64,000 nucleotides of DNA from Aphanomyces cochlioides (GCA_019828595.1 JAHQRK010000010.1:682001-746000), one strand, 5' to 3'. Numbered from the stretch's first letter, positions 21,695-34,409 are shown. The notes: generated by a model from the letters alone, not told the origin. Made by a program: numbers and translations.

Positions 21695-22775
21695 ATGGAC
21701 GTTAACTTTAGTCCAAGCCAGTGCTCGGTCGTTGTCGACATCATGACGAGCCGCAAGTTTGCTGACGTTGATTTCGCCGGCCCAAGCACATTTGAATCGA
21801 TTCATCATGGCAGTTCTACCTCAGATCTCTCTCTCGTCGATGACATTGATCCCAGCATTGGTACGTTTATCTAAATCGTGGTCGTCTTACTAAAATCGGG
21901 TACAGCCGGTGGCTACCGAGTCGTGTATGACCGAGAGACCCCATTTGAGCTGCGAATCCAGGTAGAAAAGTTGGCTCAAAGTTGTTTGATTCAATAGCTG
22001 CGATAGGACTCGGATAATGCGCCGCAACAAGTCGGTACACTCGAAGCAATCAAAGTGAAAATTCTTCTCTTGGGCGATGACAACGACTTGAGAGCGCTCA
22101 AGATCGAACTGTCGACAGAATCCGACTTGTTCTTTTATTACGTCCACGTGTGCGACCTCGAAGGATTCCATCTCGTCCAGGAACAACAAAAACTCATGGT
22201 CGACTTTGCCGACTATGCCAATGTCCTCATTCGCATGCTCAACAATTGCATCAAGGAGCCCCACAATCATATTGCTGTGTATCTAATGCAAGCTGATGGC
22301 CGCGCACGTTTGGACTTCATCCAGGTACGCTCAGCAAGCATATCTGGATGTTCATCTACGTGTCCTAGAACATGGAGTACAAGTTTGTCGAGCTGCTCTC
22401 TGTTGATTTTTCAAGACTACCAGAAGAAATCGTTCGCCAGCACATTACGTATCGCTACAACACTATCAAAGTAGGCGCTTCCATGCTTATTCCATGGTAA
22501 TCTAACTCTCGAACCCTGTATAGAATCGCGTGACAGCACTACAGTCGCGACTCCATGTAAGCGATCTTCCTCCATGCGGCATTAAGACTTGGAATGTTGT
22601 AGGAAGTCAACAACCTCGTCAAGGTCAAGAATCCCTCGCTATTGCTACAGGTAGTCTCTTGCCTTGGCTGCCTCGGCCTGATGGATTTATCGTCTAGCTT
22701 CAAAAAGGGCCTCCACCACCAGCAGTCAATCCTCGCGAAGTTCTCGCGACGCGTTCCCACAGTCGGTTTCATTGA
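21695..22775 (+). CDS. SAS-6-like centriole assembly protein, short form
   Basis: Seven exons (21695-21860, 21906-21961, 22007-22324, 22369-22470, 22524-22556, 22603-22650, 22698-22775) give 266 aa; an in-frame ATG at 21743 is an alternative start. Residues about 60-215 fit the SAS-6 head domain: FELRIQ, IKVKILLLGD, LKIELSTESDLFFYYVHV, the conserved LMVDFADYANVLIRML and a final beta hairpin. After it only a short helical stretch (NRVTALQSRLHEVNNLVKVK) and a proline-rich end remain, so the long coiled coil of canonical SAS-6 is missing, as in SAS6-like proteins of other protists. SAS-6 heads form the cartwheel of centrioles and basal bodies. The stop lies 24 bp from that of the convergent kinase. 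Confidence 0.7.
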
Positions 22776-22799
22776 ATATACAATCTCGTGTACGCTTTG

Positions 22800-24205
22800 T
22801 TACATGGTTTCTTTACGGCGTTTGGCCGGCTTGGCCAAATCGAGGGGCGGTGGAGGAGGACTTGGAAACCGTCCACCACCCGACGACGGCATGGATGTGC
22901 GTTGCTTCGCATTGTTCTCCTTGCGAATCTTCTTGGTTTGGAATTCATGCGAGGCTACACAAGAAATCGGCGGTAAACTAATCGGCAATGAGGACAAGAG
23001 CGAACGGAATACATGTACCTTTCAGGATCGTCAGGGGCATATGGCTCCGTGTGAAAGTAGCGCGATCGGAGAGCTTCTGCCGCTGTAATACGCTTGTTTG
23101 GATTCAACTTGAGCAGCGACAACATTAAGTCTAGAGCACCAGGTGGCAGCTCTCGAGGAGGGGATCTTGCCGCCACTTCTCGCTGAATAAACTCGCTTAG
23201 CCGGTTAGGCAAGGGTGAATCTGGAATAAACTTGGAACTGTAGGGTAACGAAGGATGGTCTGGCCATTGCGAAATTGTTGGCGTGCCACAGACGTCAAAA
23301 ATGCGCTTGATTTGCTCAATCTCGTTCTTTCCTGAGAAGAGCGGACGACCAATGTACAGCTCGACAAAGACACAACCAATGCTCCACATGTCGACCATTC
23401 CATCGTACGATGTAGTGCCAAGGAGAAGTTCTGGGCTACGATACCACAAAGTAACAACCTAGCCAGCTAATGAGCAACAAACCACAGTGTTGAGTCTCTG
23501 AACCTTGTTTGTGAATGGTTGGTCACCAAGCATGGACCGAGCTAGCCCAAAGTCAGCCACTTTGAGTACATTCTGGGTTGTGATGAGTAGATTGGAGCAC
23601 TTGATATCTCTGGAGCCATTTCTAAGTCGAGGAAAAGCACCGAGATGGTGGCATACCGGTGGATAATGTCGATGGCATGCATGGATTTCATCACTTCGAG
23701 CAATTGCTTCATGATTGACTTGATTTCAATATCCGAGAACCTATCCATAACGTATGGTAAGCACAAAGCGATGATTCCAATTAACGCACGGATATTGCCG
23801 ATCGAGCAGTCCTGTCAAGTCGTGATCGACGTATTCCAGCACAATGTAGATGCATCCACAGGAAAAGTCCATTGGAACGGGGCCCGCTTTGTCGCCACCA
23901 CTGGGCACGTCGCTGCTATCTTCATCAACATCTCCATCCAACTCGTTTGTCACGATAACTTCACGCAAGCCCACGATATTTCGATGCTGGATCGCTTTCA
24001 GCACCTTGATCTCGCGGATCGTCGTAACTGGCAGACCTTGGACTTCATTCAAGCTGCGGATCTTCTTCAACGCCACTTTCTCCCCAGTGTCACGGTGGGA
24101 TGCCAAATACACCTGGCCATACGTGCCAACGCCAATGCATTCAATCTTCTCGTAGACATCGATGCAGCTATCGCTCCATCCATATTGCGGCAGGCCCAAG
24201 CTCAT
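22800..24205 (-). CDS. Cyclin-dependent kinase, CDK9/CDK12-CTK1 class
   Basis: Five exons (24205-23790, 23740-23657, 23609-23504, 23458-23019, 22977-22800) give 407 aa. The kinase domain is complete: GVGTYGQVYLA (P-loop), VALKK (Lys), PVTTIREIKVLK (a PITAIRE-like cyclin helix pointing to transcriptional CDKs), IIHRDIKCSNLL, ADFGLA, a TLWYRSPELLLG activation segment and the DMWSIGCVFVE helix. The tail CHEFQ-like HEFQTKKIRKENN also fits CDK12/CTK1. These kinases phosphorylate the RNA polymerase II C-terminal repeat. Unusual is an acidic insert of about 25 residues (GDVDEDSSDVPSGGDKAG) in the N-lobe. It shares its upstream region with the divergent CFAP157-like gene. Confidence 0.9.
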
Positions 24206-24223
24206 TCTGAACTATAAAGACTC

Positions 24224-24284
24224 TCCGGATAATGAATATTTGTCCGCATATGTACATCTCCGGATAAACAACTACTTTATCCGG
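24224..24284. promoter_or_regulatory. Three TCCGGATAA-type boxes in a divergent promoter
   Basis: TCCGGATAA at 24224-24232 and 24259-24267 read TTATCCGGA toward the kinase gene (27 and 62 nt from its ATG). TTATCCGG at 24277-24284 faces the CFAP157-like gene, 183 nt from its ATG. Confidence 0.55.
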
Positions 24285-24459
24285 TCGCCTCATTTTCAAA
24301 TCTTTGGAGAAAGGACAGAACGCCGATGCAAGTGCTGTGATCTCGGAGTGGAAAATTGATGGAAAGGGCATTCGATGACAGAGAAATGCGTGAAAGAGTG
24401 GAGACTGTGGTTGTATTTGATGACGAGAATTTAAAAATACTCTTGGAAACGGCATTTTG

Positions 24460-26555
24460 ATGGAGACCAAGACGCCGCCACCGCAAGTCGATGGGGCTCA
24501 GCCAGCCTCGGTCCCGAAAGTTCGTGATATTGGCACGATAGCTCTGGAGGCGATTGGAAAGATTGACACAGTCTTGGCGTTTGAACTGACTGTCATGAAT
24601 GATCATATGAAGACTGTGTAAGATCATGACAGTATGCAGGGATGGACTCTGAGCTGTTGTTGTAGCGAAAAGGAGAATGTAATTCTCAAGGCTGAAAACG
24701 ATGCACTTAAAGCCAAGTTACTTCAGCAGCGAGAAGACGAAGTAAGTGATGCACCGTTGACCAGTGTCGAGAAACCATATCTTTCAGGCTGACATTTACT
24801 ATTACCTGCACAAGAAGCTCGATGCAAATTATCAAGTGATTGCTCAGCTGGAAGGTGATATTGAAGCCATTAAGCAAGAGCGAGATGCAATGGACAAAAT
24901 GTTTCACCAGCAGCAGGAAGAAACACAGTCTGCCTTTGCCAAGGAGAAAAGAGATTTGACGGAGAGAATCGAAAGTGCCCAAGACACTCTCCATGCCCTC
25001 GAGGTGTTTCGAGAACGCAAGGTCGAATTAGAAGACACAATTGCTGCAATGGAAGCAACCCTTGCAATGGAGAATGAAAATCATAAAAAGGTACCATGAT
25101 CTTGACTACTAAGCTGACATTACACTGTGTAGCAAGTTCTCGAGATGGAACGAAGGAACGTACAAGAAAAGGAGCGCATCAAGAAAGACATGCTGATGAA
25201 GATTAAAGAAAACAAACAAGTAGGCGATTCTGACTCAAGATTGATTGATAGCCAACGTAGAACCTCCTTGCACGCACTGAAGACCAATTGGACTCAACGA
25301 CTAAGCGAACGATGATGGAGAACGATCAAATGATCTCGGAATTACAATACCAAGTGAGTTTCTTGCTTGCTAGCATTGCTCAGCTCGCTTTATCGCTCTA
25401 GAGCAAAGAAACAGAGAAACTATTGGCAAAGTACAAAGCTCTGGAAACAGAAGTTGTCCAATTGCGACTGCAGCTCAAGGTTGATTGGACCTATTCCACT
25501 CGTTGTGTTGACATAAGTGCTAGCTCAACAAAGAGACTGAAATGGAAATGGCCAAACGAACTCATTTTTACCAAAAGCTTATAAAGAAACTTAATGATCG
25601 TGCACGTTCAGACGCTGCCCGAGAGGCAGATGACGGAAGATCGAAAGACCAACTCAACAAAGCCAACGGCGAAATGCTCGAGGTGCTTGAGAGCAAATCC
25701 CAAAGCCTTCAAGCCCAACTCCGCACTCTTTCAGAGGAACTCCATGACACTCGGACACAACTCGAAGCTGCTCGCGCTGAAAAACACAACATGCTCGCCC
25801 AGCAGGATGACACACTCAGGTTTCTTCTCACTGCCATCACTGACATCACACATCAACTTGCTCTACACGATCGCCATCGCCCTGTGACACTTAAAGAATG
25901 GCAAGCTGGCGATATCATTCCTGCCAAATTGGATGACTTGCCTCCGTCAGACGTGCGCAAAGTGCTCCAAATGCTCTTTGGTAAACTTCACGCGTATCAA
26001 TCTCAAATTGTGGTACGGCAACTAGTGTCGAATACCCTCAAGGTTATTTAGGAAACCACACGAGCTCTTCCGCAAAAACAACATGGCACAGAACTGCCTC
26101 CAATCAAGCCATCACAGCAACAGTATCAGACCCAACAACATCAACATCAGTCTCGCGCGGATCAAATTGAAATCCTCAAAGCACTGGCAAACTATGGCCC
26201 TTCTACCGTCGCAGAACGACCATCTCGAAATCCTTTAACGGAACAATTGCATCAGCGTTCAGTTGCATGTCAGACCCTTCCGAATTGGGTTTGTTCGTAA
26301 CTTGTCATATCATGCATCATGTGGGCTTAGAGCGAAACCAAATCCAATGCACGCAAGAACGTCTCGAGTGTTGTGGTGCATCCACAGCAAGCACGGACAC
26401 TGCCGCAAGAATCGCCACCTAAAGCCCCCATGACTGCCGAGGGTCGAGTCGAAGCTGCCCCCACGCTCATATCAACTCGTCGGCCCGTCGTGAAAAAGCG
26501 AATTGTTCTCCCCGAAGCTCATCGCTTGCCTCCTCCAGGTGGCAAAAATCCTTAG
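24460..26555 (+). CDS. CFAP157: CFAP157-like flagellar coiled-coil protein
   Basis: Nine exons (24460-24617, 24666-24741, 24788-25090, 25133-25219, 25261-25353, 25402-25479, 25524-26012, 26052-26288, 26331-26555) give 581 aa. Most of residues 50-340 is coiled coil. The order of landmarks follows CFAP157: a YYLHKKLDANY start, LHALEVFRERK, KERIKKDMLMKIKENK, then TKRTMMENDQMISELQYQSK and ETEKLLAKYKALETEV. A glutamine-rich linker and a basic tail (RRPVVKKRIVLPEAHRL) follow. CFAP157 is a basal-body/axoneme protein needed for normal flagellum structure in animals. The family call rests on motif order in a coiled coil, so a related CCDC family is possible. Confidence 0.6.
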
Positions 26556-26562
26556 ACTTAAA

Positions 26563-28053
26563 TTAACTTAAAGCCACTCGCTCTCGACGCAGTTGGTCCA
26601 ATTGTCGCTCCAAGACCATCCGCTCGGCTTTCATAGCTTCCAATGCAGCTTGCATCTCATCCACTGGTGCTTGGACTGGTCGGGGTTTGTGGTTGTGATG
26701 ATCGAGTTGGCGACTTAAGACCAAGAGCGCATCCACGTCATGAAGGAGCATGGAATTCACAAGAGGTTCATCGTCGTCTTCATCAGCCAGCACACTTTGT
26801 CCATTTTCTTCTTTGGGTAGGTAGGTTGGAGCTCGACGACGCCGACGCATCGTCCATGGCAACTCATAACATGGCGCCTAGAAACAGATATAGCTTTAAA
26901 AACTGCATTCCATGTAGATTTACCAAAGGTTCATGTTGCTGGTCATGCTGTGGAGGAAGAGTGCGGCAGGTGAGCATAGGCGACTGTCCGGTCGAAAGCG
27001 CAGCGACATGAGCAGATGATTGAAGCGCAAGACGGGACAATGCTCGAAAGACAAGGTAAACCACGTCTCGGCGATCATGCCAATCAACTTGGAGATCCAC
27101 AGCGCCATCTTCGCCGCCGAAGTCAAGTGTCAGGACGTTTGAACGCAGTGGGCACAACCGCATCTACGAAGAAATTCAATCAGTCTTGACGAAGTTTTCA
27201 CAAAGACGTACTGTCACGACTGACGAATAAAGCGCTTCAAAAGGCGGCACAAGCGCTGATTCACAAGCAAGGCGAATTCGCTTGTCATCCAGCAAAAGCG
27301 ACCACGTTTCGTCTATGTAATCGCTGCAGCTGCATCCTTCATTGTTGTCGGAAGGGACCAATCGCACATTCTACGCGCAGTCATGCCTTGAATAATCAAA
27401 CGTGAAGAGGACACACCGTATAGAAAGCGGTACTTGCATCGAGTGCATTCTCCACTTGCGAACGTACGCTCGGATCTACAAGACTCATTAGAGAGACTAA
27501 GATCAAGCATTGGTCGACCTTCCACGACGGGTCCAAACTCGACACATCCGACGACAGATCCCAAGTCCACATGGACGAGCAACAGCGCGCCAATATCTTC
27601 AGCGGTCGGCAAATACCAATCTGTCGTTGCGGCGCCAGCAATCTCTTGGAACTCCCGGCCAGGCTGCGCTCGAAACCACGTGCAAACCACATCTTCGTAA
27701 CAGCAGAGATGAAGTGGACGGCCGTTGAAGACCACGTATAGAAGCTGGGTATGATGGACGCCGCCTTGGAGACGCATATTGTCGACAATGCATTGCGGGT
27801 CACACGTTTGTCCTAGCGCCATGCATCGTTCACGTACGTGCCGTGACTTTTCACGACTCGTCGTTGTCTTCAAGCTGCTGCTTTCGCCTGATTGAAATCG
27901 TTGAAGCGCCGAAACGGTCCATGCTTTGAACGGATTCAGTCCTTTGGCTCGAGAGGAAGTCTTGTCCGCCGTCATCGTTGTTGTCATGGAGGATGTCACT
28001 CTTGAGAACTGAAAATGGCGTCCCGACTGACGTTTCTTCTCCCCACATCCCAT
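26563..28053 (-). CDS. Conserved-looking protein of unknown function, 450 aa
   Basis: Four exons (28053-27415, 27370-27212, 27163-26924, 26877-26563; introns 44-48 nt). The N-terminus MGCGEKK could be an N-myristoylation or acylation site (Gly2, Cys3). The middle has beta-rich segments (LLYVVFNGRPLHLCCYEDVV, TTDWYLPTAEDIGALLLVHV) and repeated VxxxVxFGPV patterns. The C-terminus has an arginine run (TMRRRRRAP) and ends in a coiled coil (MQAALEAMKAERMVLERQLD). I recognise no named family. Its stop is only 8 bp from that of the convergent CFAP157-like gene, and its start is about 80 bp from the next gene. Confidence 0.65.
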
Positions 28054-28135
28054 CTATTCTCGCGCCAAAAACAGAAATGGAAATTTCTTATCCGCCCACT
28101 TTTCAACGCAGGATGAGCGCTCACCTCCGTCCATC

Positions 28136-28420
28136 ATGAAGAAAGTCCAAGCTAAAGTCATGAACAATTGTAAGGAGCTTCTCATTCATCACGCTGACGC
28201 GCTACAGCGCTGCTTCTTGCTACTGCCCAAGGAAGCGGAAGGCGTTGAGACCTTTGAGGACTTCCTTCGAGAGGAATCGCTGTTGAACGCGCAGATTGTA
28301 CAAGAATGCATCCTTTCCACTTCGGTATTACAAGCATTGCTGTCAATTCTATCAATGTATCGTCCTCTTTATCTTGTGTGTCTTCATCTGTGTTGTCTCC
28401 ATGGTTTACCATGCTTTTAG
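28136..28420 (+). CDS. Small helical protein, tentative
   Basis: A frame of 94 codons from [20 protein letters not shown]. Residues 1-62 look like a soluble amphipathic helical protein ([20 protein letters not shown]). The last 30 are hydrophobic and Leu/Cys rich and overlap the 3' end of the RNA polymerase I gene by 15 bp, so the true end may be earlier or after an unseen splice. Placement between two divergent 5'/3' ends supports a gene. No family recognised. Confidence 0.35.
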   Translation: MKKVQAKVMNNCKELLIHHADALQRCFLLLPKEAEGVETFEDFLREESLLNAQIVQECILSTSVLQALLSILSMYRPLYLVCLHLCCLHGLPCF

Positions 28421-31400
28421 TGCCAAGGTCATCTTGATATTCATGGCCGCCAGTTCATTTGCAAGATATCGGAACACATACGGCATCGCGACGGCTTCAC
28501 AAGCTTCGCCGGTTCGACATGTTGCGCACATCCATTGTTTGCGGTCTTTGTGCAAGGCGATGGCCAAATCCGATTGTCCAGCGTCACTGACCGACGCCCG
28601 TTGCGTCCATGTCGAGAGAAGGCTGCCGCATTTCGTACACACGGTGGCAATGTGTTTGTCTGAACAGTTCATCAAGCGATCGTGGAGCAAGAACGAAGTG
28701 CCGTGGGCCAACAAGGCATCACGTTCCATTTCACCGAAACGGATACCGCCCTTCTTCTTACGACCTTTCACGGGTTGGCGCGTCAACGAATTTGTCGGAC
28801 CCGTGGCGCGCACTTGACTCTTATCGCTGACCATGTGTCGCAAACGCTGATAGTACACGACGCCTACAAGACACGGCAGTCAGATTCCCAAGAAACCAAG
28901 AGGTGGTCTTACCCATGTAGATATCGGCGTGCATGACAGTACCAGTCAAACCCGAGTAGAGCGGTTCACTGCCCATGTAGTTGTAGCCTGCCTTCTTGAG
29001 GTATTTGCCAAAGACATCGATCGCGCGATGCTCTTCGCTAAATTGAAATGGCGTGGCGTCCATGTATTGTCCGCGGAGCGCACCAGCTTTGGCCGCCATG
29101 GATTCGACCAACATCCCGATCGTCATACGCGATGGAAAGGCGTGCGGGTTGATGATAATGTCAGGACTCATGCCCGATTCCGAGAATGGCATGTCGGCTT
29201 GTGGCCACAAGATGGAGAGGACACCCTTTTGACCGTGGCGACTGGAAAACTTGTCACCGATGATGGGGTTACGCACGAAGCGAAGCTTGATGCTGGCCTT
29301 CGTGCACGTCGATGGATTGTTGCCGACGAGATTGATCTGGTCAATCACAGCCGGCTCGGTTTCCTTGTGCTTGAAAAAGGTTTCCTTGCCCGTCGTTTCA
29401 TCAATATGGCACGCGATCGGATCGCCATATTCGACATGTTGGCCGACGTAAGGAAAGCCATCCCTGTCGAGCTTGGTGGAGAAGACTTCGTCGTCGTTGG
29501 AGCCTGGTTTGACATTGCCAAAGTATGATTTTGTCGTCGAGTTCTCCTTGGGAGCGATATCGACCTAAAGAAGGCACCATGCAGCGATAAGCAGCGCTCT
29601 AGATGAAGATGGACTTACTTGGATCTGCTTGTACACGGACGCATGGCCGAAACCGCGTTCGTAGCTCGATTTGTTGAGAATCATGGCATCTTCCATGTCA
29701 AAACCAGTGTACGAAATCACGGCGACGACGGCATTTGTTCCCAATGGATATTCATCCAAGTTGTATTCGCGAAGACGCTCATTCTGGACGATCGGCGCTT
29801 GCGGTGTTTGAATTCTGTACATTTTGTTGTCGGCGCGGAATGGAATCGAATGCGCTGGCGTGCCCATCGTCTGCTTGGCCATCTGACATTGGTACATGTT
29901 ACGTGGCGACTGGTTGTGTTCACTGAAAGGTGTCAAACTTGCGACGAGCGAGAGCATGTTGGTTGGTTTAATTTCCATGTGAGTCGTTGAAGGACGAATA
30001 TCCGCGGGAAGGACGCCAATGTTCATGAAGACTTGTTCCATCGGTCCGATGTACTCAATCCAGTCGGTGTTGCGCTGAAGGACTGGACGAGTAAAGCGCG
30101 CAGCGTCGGCCGACAAGAACAAGCCAGGGAATGGACCGCCAACGACTGGCATGATCAAGCAGACTTCCAATGTCGCAATGACACCGCGTTCTCGTCGCAA
30201 TGATGCCTCAGGCGACGCTTTGGTGTAGCGAAGTGCGCTTTCTAGCTCCAAGCAGACCGTCGGGGCCGCCGCACCGAGGAGTTTGCCATTGAGCATGACG
30301 GGCAAATAATGGTGCGGCGCGACAAACGAACCATCACTGTATCCCGTCGCTGGAATCATCCTAACAAGCAATTAGATGACGAAAAGATGATGGAAGCAAA
30401 CCCCAAGTTGGCCAAGAAGCGAGCAAGTTTGAGTTCTTCGTCCAAAGCTGTATCTGGCGAATATGGCGGCGATGTGACCAACTGACACTCGACGGCCAAG
30501 TGATTGAGCAAACCACAAGGCGAACCATCGGGCGTGTGGACAGGACACATGAAGCCCCACGAGTCGGGGAGCAATTTACGCACTGCGGTGGTTTTCATCG
30601 TTGTGAAAAATTGACCACGATGGACACTTCGGAAGTGTGAGAAATAGCGGTAGTAGTTCAACTTCTCAGCGACGATTGTGTAGCCAGCAATTTGCATGAG
30701 ATCCAAGCCACTCGATGTGCGCAAGTTGCCCGTGTTGAGGAAGTACGTGAGCGCATGGCCGATGTTTTGTGTCCGTTCCCAGACTTTCTTGACGTACGCG
30801 GCGTCCACGACAGCGGGTTTCGACTTGGCTGTCTCAATCTGCGTCTTGATGGAGGCCAAGCTGTCCTGGAGGCGTTCCTTGAGGAGCATCAAGTACAAAT
30901 GTCCAGGAAGAAGAAGTTCGTGGCTCATCAACGAATCCGGGTTGTCTTCTCGAATGTCGCCTTTGGCAAACGCATAAAGCTTGCGAAGCATCAAGCAAAC
31001 CAATTCCACCTAGAGTAATGACGCCATGAGTATGCTACGACGGGAAGCGACGGAAGAAACCTTTTGAGCACGGCCCTTTTCGCCCTTGGGAATATGTACA
31101 AAGACGTAATCGTCAAGGAAACGATTGCCCACTTCGACGTTCGTCATGTCGGATGCGAGGTATGGCAGCACCAAGCGGAAATGCTTACCAAGGTACGCGA
31201 GCGCTTCGTCCCGCGAGTAAACCGAGAAGCGCTTGGATTCACGCAGAATCAATTCCATACGCGCGGCCAAATATGTGTTGTCGACGTCGCCACGCACGAC
31301 GCGGTCGTAGATTTCGCGATCCGTCAATGGATACAGTGCCTTGAGGAGCAAGCCAGCTGGAACCATAAATTCCTGCTTTCGGACACCAAGACGCACGGTG

Positions 31401-32198
31401 GCATTGCCATCAAGCAAGTAATGCATGGTCAACGTCACGGCAGATTGATCGCGACGCACACAGCGCATAGTCACACCAATGTCCGAGTACAAGTCACCAC
31501 GCTTCGTAAAAGCACCACGACGGACGGCCATAATGTGATGACGGCGGGGCATTTGGAGCAAACGCACGCAGCGTTCGTTACCATTACAGATGAAATAGCC
31601 GCCCATTTCATTCGCTTCTTCACGAGCTTTGACGAGCTCGGGAGGTGACATATTGGCCAAATGGCAACGTTGAGATCGCACCATGATGGGAATGTGACCG
31701 ACTGTACGTTGGATATGTTCGGTCGTCGAACCGCCGACAAACGAACGAGCCAACGTGACGATCAATGGCGCTGTGTACGAAATACCACGTTGGCGGCATT
31801 CGCGAGGCAGGAGAAGTCTCTACAAAGCTGGCATGGGCAAAACAACTCGAAATACGAAGGATCTACCGCTTGTCCGTTCGTCGCATCCGACGTTGGGTAG
31901 CCAATTTGAGCACTTTCAATCCAAATATTCATCTTGCTGCTGTGGCCAACGTCGATCGTCATGGGCGCAATGCTGGCGACGGCGAGATCGAGGCCTTCTT
32001 TGATCATAAAGTCAAACGACGCGACGTGAGGCGCCACAAGTCGCTGGAGCTTTTCGTTCCTACAGACGTCAGCATGAGACGAGAAAGCGATGTACGAAGA
32101 CTGTACGTCTTGGATGGACACGATGCAGCCACTGAAGATGGATTCGTCGCGGGCCATGACGTCGCAAACTTGCTCTTCTTGGATGACGACGGCGCCAT
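28406..32198 (-). CDS. RPA2: RNA polymerase I second-largest subunit (RPA2/A135)
   Basis: Seven exons (32198-32107, 32059-31867, 31819-31061, 31009-30402, 30360-29619, 29564-28913, 28863-28406) give 1167 aa, the usual size. Polymerase beta-subunit landmarks: [116 protein letters not shown] and a C-terminal CxxC...CxxC zinc site (CTKCGSL, CATCRTG). The C-terminus [18 protein letters not shown] is typical of Pol I rather than Pol II or III. It forms half of the active centre that transcribes rRNA genes. The ATG at 32198 is the first in frame. Confidence 0.95.
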
Positions 32199-32970
32199 GA
32201 TCGACTTGGAGGAGGTTGAAGATATGGTGGTGGAGCCATGACCAATCAAACGAACGATTGGCTCGAAAATTAACCTCTAATAATTAATACTCATTATCAT
32301 ATTTCGCATTTAAGCATATTATAAATTAATACGGAAAATAAGATTTAGAGTGTCCAGTGATTGTGACAAGTCCATTCCATGCATCAAACTCTGACTTGGG
32401 CTGAGCTTGCCCCTCAAAAACACCAGGAGTACCAGTGCGTTGTAGATCACGATCATCGCTTACAGTATTTCAGTTAAATGACGCCTACCACGAGGCCTGA
32501 CTACAAGCAGAGGAACCCGGTCGAGAGCAAGTGAAGCTCCAGAACAACGGCAAAGGTTGAATTGACGCATGGTTCCCGCTATTCAGACTGGCAAAGTGCC
32601 ATACAATGAGCAATAATCTTCTCTCGCATAGCTGCTTGCCGTTGATGCGGCGATAAAGTCACGCTAGAGGTAGAATTCCCATGAAGACAACGCGTTGATG
32701 ACAGGTGGATGATGGCATGTCACTCTTCCATGGACTTGTGATTCCGAGGACTTCACACCCTCCTCTTTGTAGCATATCAAAATTTGAAAAATTAAGTACA
32801 AAAATACATAATTAATAAAAATAGAAATTATACAGTTTATTTTATATAGCTCATATGCATAATTATTGAGAAATTAGTATTGGTCACTTCTTGTTCCGAT
32901 TTACCAATCCATGAAGAGTTTGCCGGATGGTCATTTTGAAATCGTCGTCGTCTCCAACTCCAACTTCGTC
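32199..32970. other. Intergenic stretch, 770 bp
   Basis: AT-rich flanks (32260-32350, 32780-32880) enclose about 400 bp of more GC-rich DNA. On minus the GC-rich part gives fragments such as MRQFNLCRCSGASLALDR broken by stops, possibly a decayed gene. No intact frame. An in-frame ATG at 32911 precedes the chosen start of the next gene. Confidence 0.45.
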
Positions 32971-34160
32971 ATGGCGTCGCTCTTTGATCCGCTCACCGTC
33001 GGCTCGCTTTCGTTGAGCCACCGCGTTGTTTTGGCACCTCTCACGTACTGCCTTCTCTCTGTGTTTTTCTCGACTGACCCTGACTCTGTAGGCGTTATCG
33101 TGCCAGTGCAGTCGAAAATGGTGTCGAGAGTGTTCCGACTGACATCATGGCCAAGTACTATGGACAGCGTGCCTCTCCAGGCGGTCTCCTGGTCTCAGAA
33201 GCTTCGCCAATTTGCCCAGAAGGTCGCCCAAATATCCTGGCCCCTGCTATTTTCGATCCTCTCCATGTCGAGCGATGGCGGCCCGTTACGGAAGCTGTCC
33301 ATGCCAAGGGTGGATATATCTTTCTTCAAATGTGGCATGTTGGTGCATGGTCGCACTCTGCTTTCGACTCCCAAGGTCGTCCACCTCCATCGTCTGCGGA
33401 ATTCAAGATTGGAACGACCCAAGTCAACACTCGTGATGGACTCAAGGACCGTGAAACCTCGCGTATGCTGACGACGGAGGAAATTCCAGGAGTCATCCAG
33501 CAATATGTGGATGCAGCTAAACGTGCCATTGAAGCTGGCTTTGATGGCGTTGAAATCCACGGAGCAAATAGCTACCTCTTGGATCAATTCATCAACGATC
33601 AAATCAACATCCAACGCACGGATCACTATGGTGGCTCGCTCGAAAATCGCCTCCGTCTTCCTGTCGAAGTTGCAACGGCTGTAGCCGCCGCAATTGGGCC
33701 TGAGCGTACTGGTATTCGTTTCTCTCCACTTGGTTCCATTGGCGGCAAGCGTGATAGCGATCCCGTCACGACTTGGAGCACGCTGTTGAAGAAACTCAAC
33801 CCGCTCAAGTTGGCCTTTGTCCATTTGGTCGAACCACGAATCATGGGCGGCTACGATGGCCAGAATGCTCCAGATCCGGCCGTCGTCAACTTGAAGCCTT
33901 TCCGTGAAGCCTACGACGGTGTGCTCATTGCTGCAGGTGGTCACACTCCTGAGACTGCTCGAGCCTCTGTCGCCAGCGGCGAAACTGATGCCATTGCCTT
34001 TGGACGCCACTTTATCTCTAACCCTGACTTGCCCAGTCGCATCCAGCACGACCGTCCGCTCACGCCATACATCCGCGAGACGTTCTACACTCCTGGGGAA
34101 GTCGGCTACACAGACTACAAGACTTGGGACGAGCAACAACAAGAAGCGCAGGAGCCCTAA
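32971..34160 (+). CDS. Old Yellow Enzyme family NADPH:flavin oxidoreductase, copy 1
   Basis: Two exons (32971-33044 and 33092-34160) give 380 aa. The TIM-barrel flavoprotein pattern is clear: MASLFDPLTVGSL..RVVLAPLT at the N-terminus, MAKYYGQRASPGGLLVSE, WHVGAWSH, VDAAKRAIEAGFDGVEIHGAN (His and Asn that bind the substrate carbonyl), LLDQFINDQIN, YGGSLENR, then AFGRHFISNPDLPSRI for FMN phosphate. OYEs reduce activated alkenes with FMN and NADPH; plant relatives make jasmonate precursors (OPDA reductase). The native substrate is unknown. The intron sits after the APLT codon in both copies, so they arose by tandem duplication. Confidence 0.92.
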
Positions 34161-34409
34161 GTCGAAGTGAGCTCCGGATTGAACCGGTCGTACAGTACCT
34201 ATCTGATTACTTAAATTTACAAAATATAAACAATTTTGTACATAATTTTATACTTCTGTATTTTCTATTTAATAATAGGTACTATGTAGTATTAATTAAA
34301 CTATTATTTTGTAATATTATAACCTTACTTTATTGAAATTCAACTCATAGACAGGGCGCAGCCAGTTGTTCTGGCGAAGTCCAAGGTTCATTTTGAAATT
34401 TGCCGCCTC

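Noticed and set aside
22642..23088. 148-codon plus frame across the SAS-6/CDK 3' ends
   Set aside because: It crosses an intron and then antisense kinase exons; the spliced models on each strand account for the sequence.
28929..32241. Several long plus-strand frames antisense to the RNA polymerase I subunit
   Set aside because: They are shadows of a strongly conserved minus-strand gene and show low-complexity, Arg/His-rich translation.
33195..34142. A 315-codon antisense frame across the first OYE gene (and 34669-35610 across the second)
   Set aside because: Both mirror the codon bias of the sense genes, occur at the same place in both copies and encode no recognisable domain; the sense OYE frames explain the DNA.
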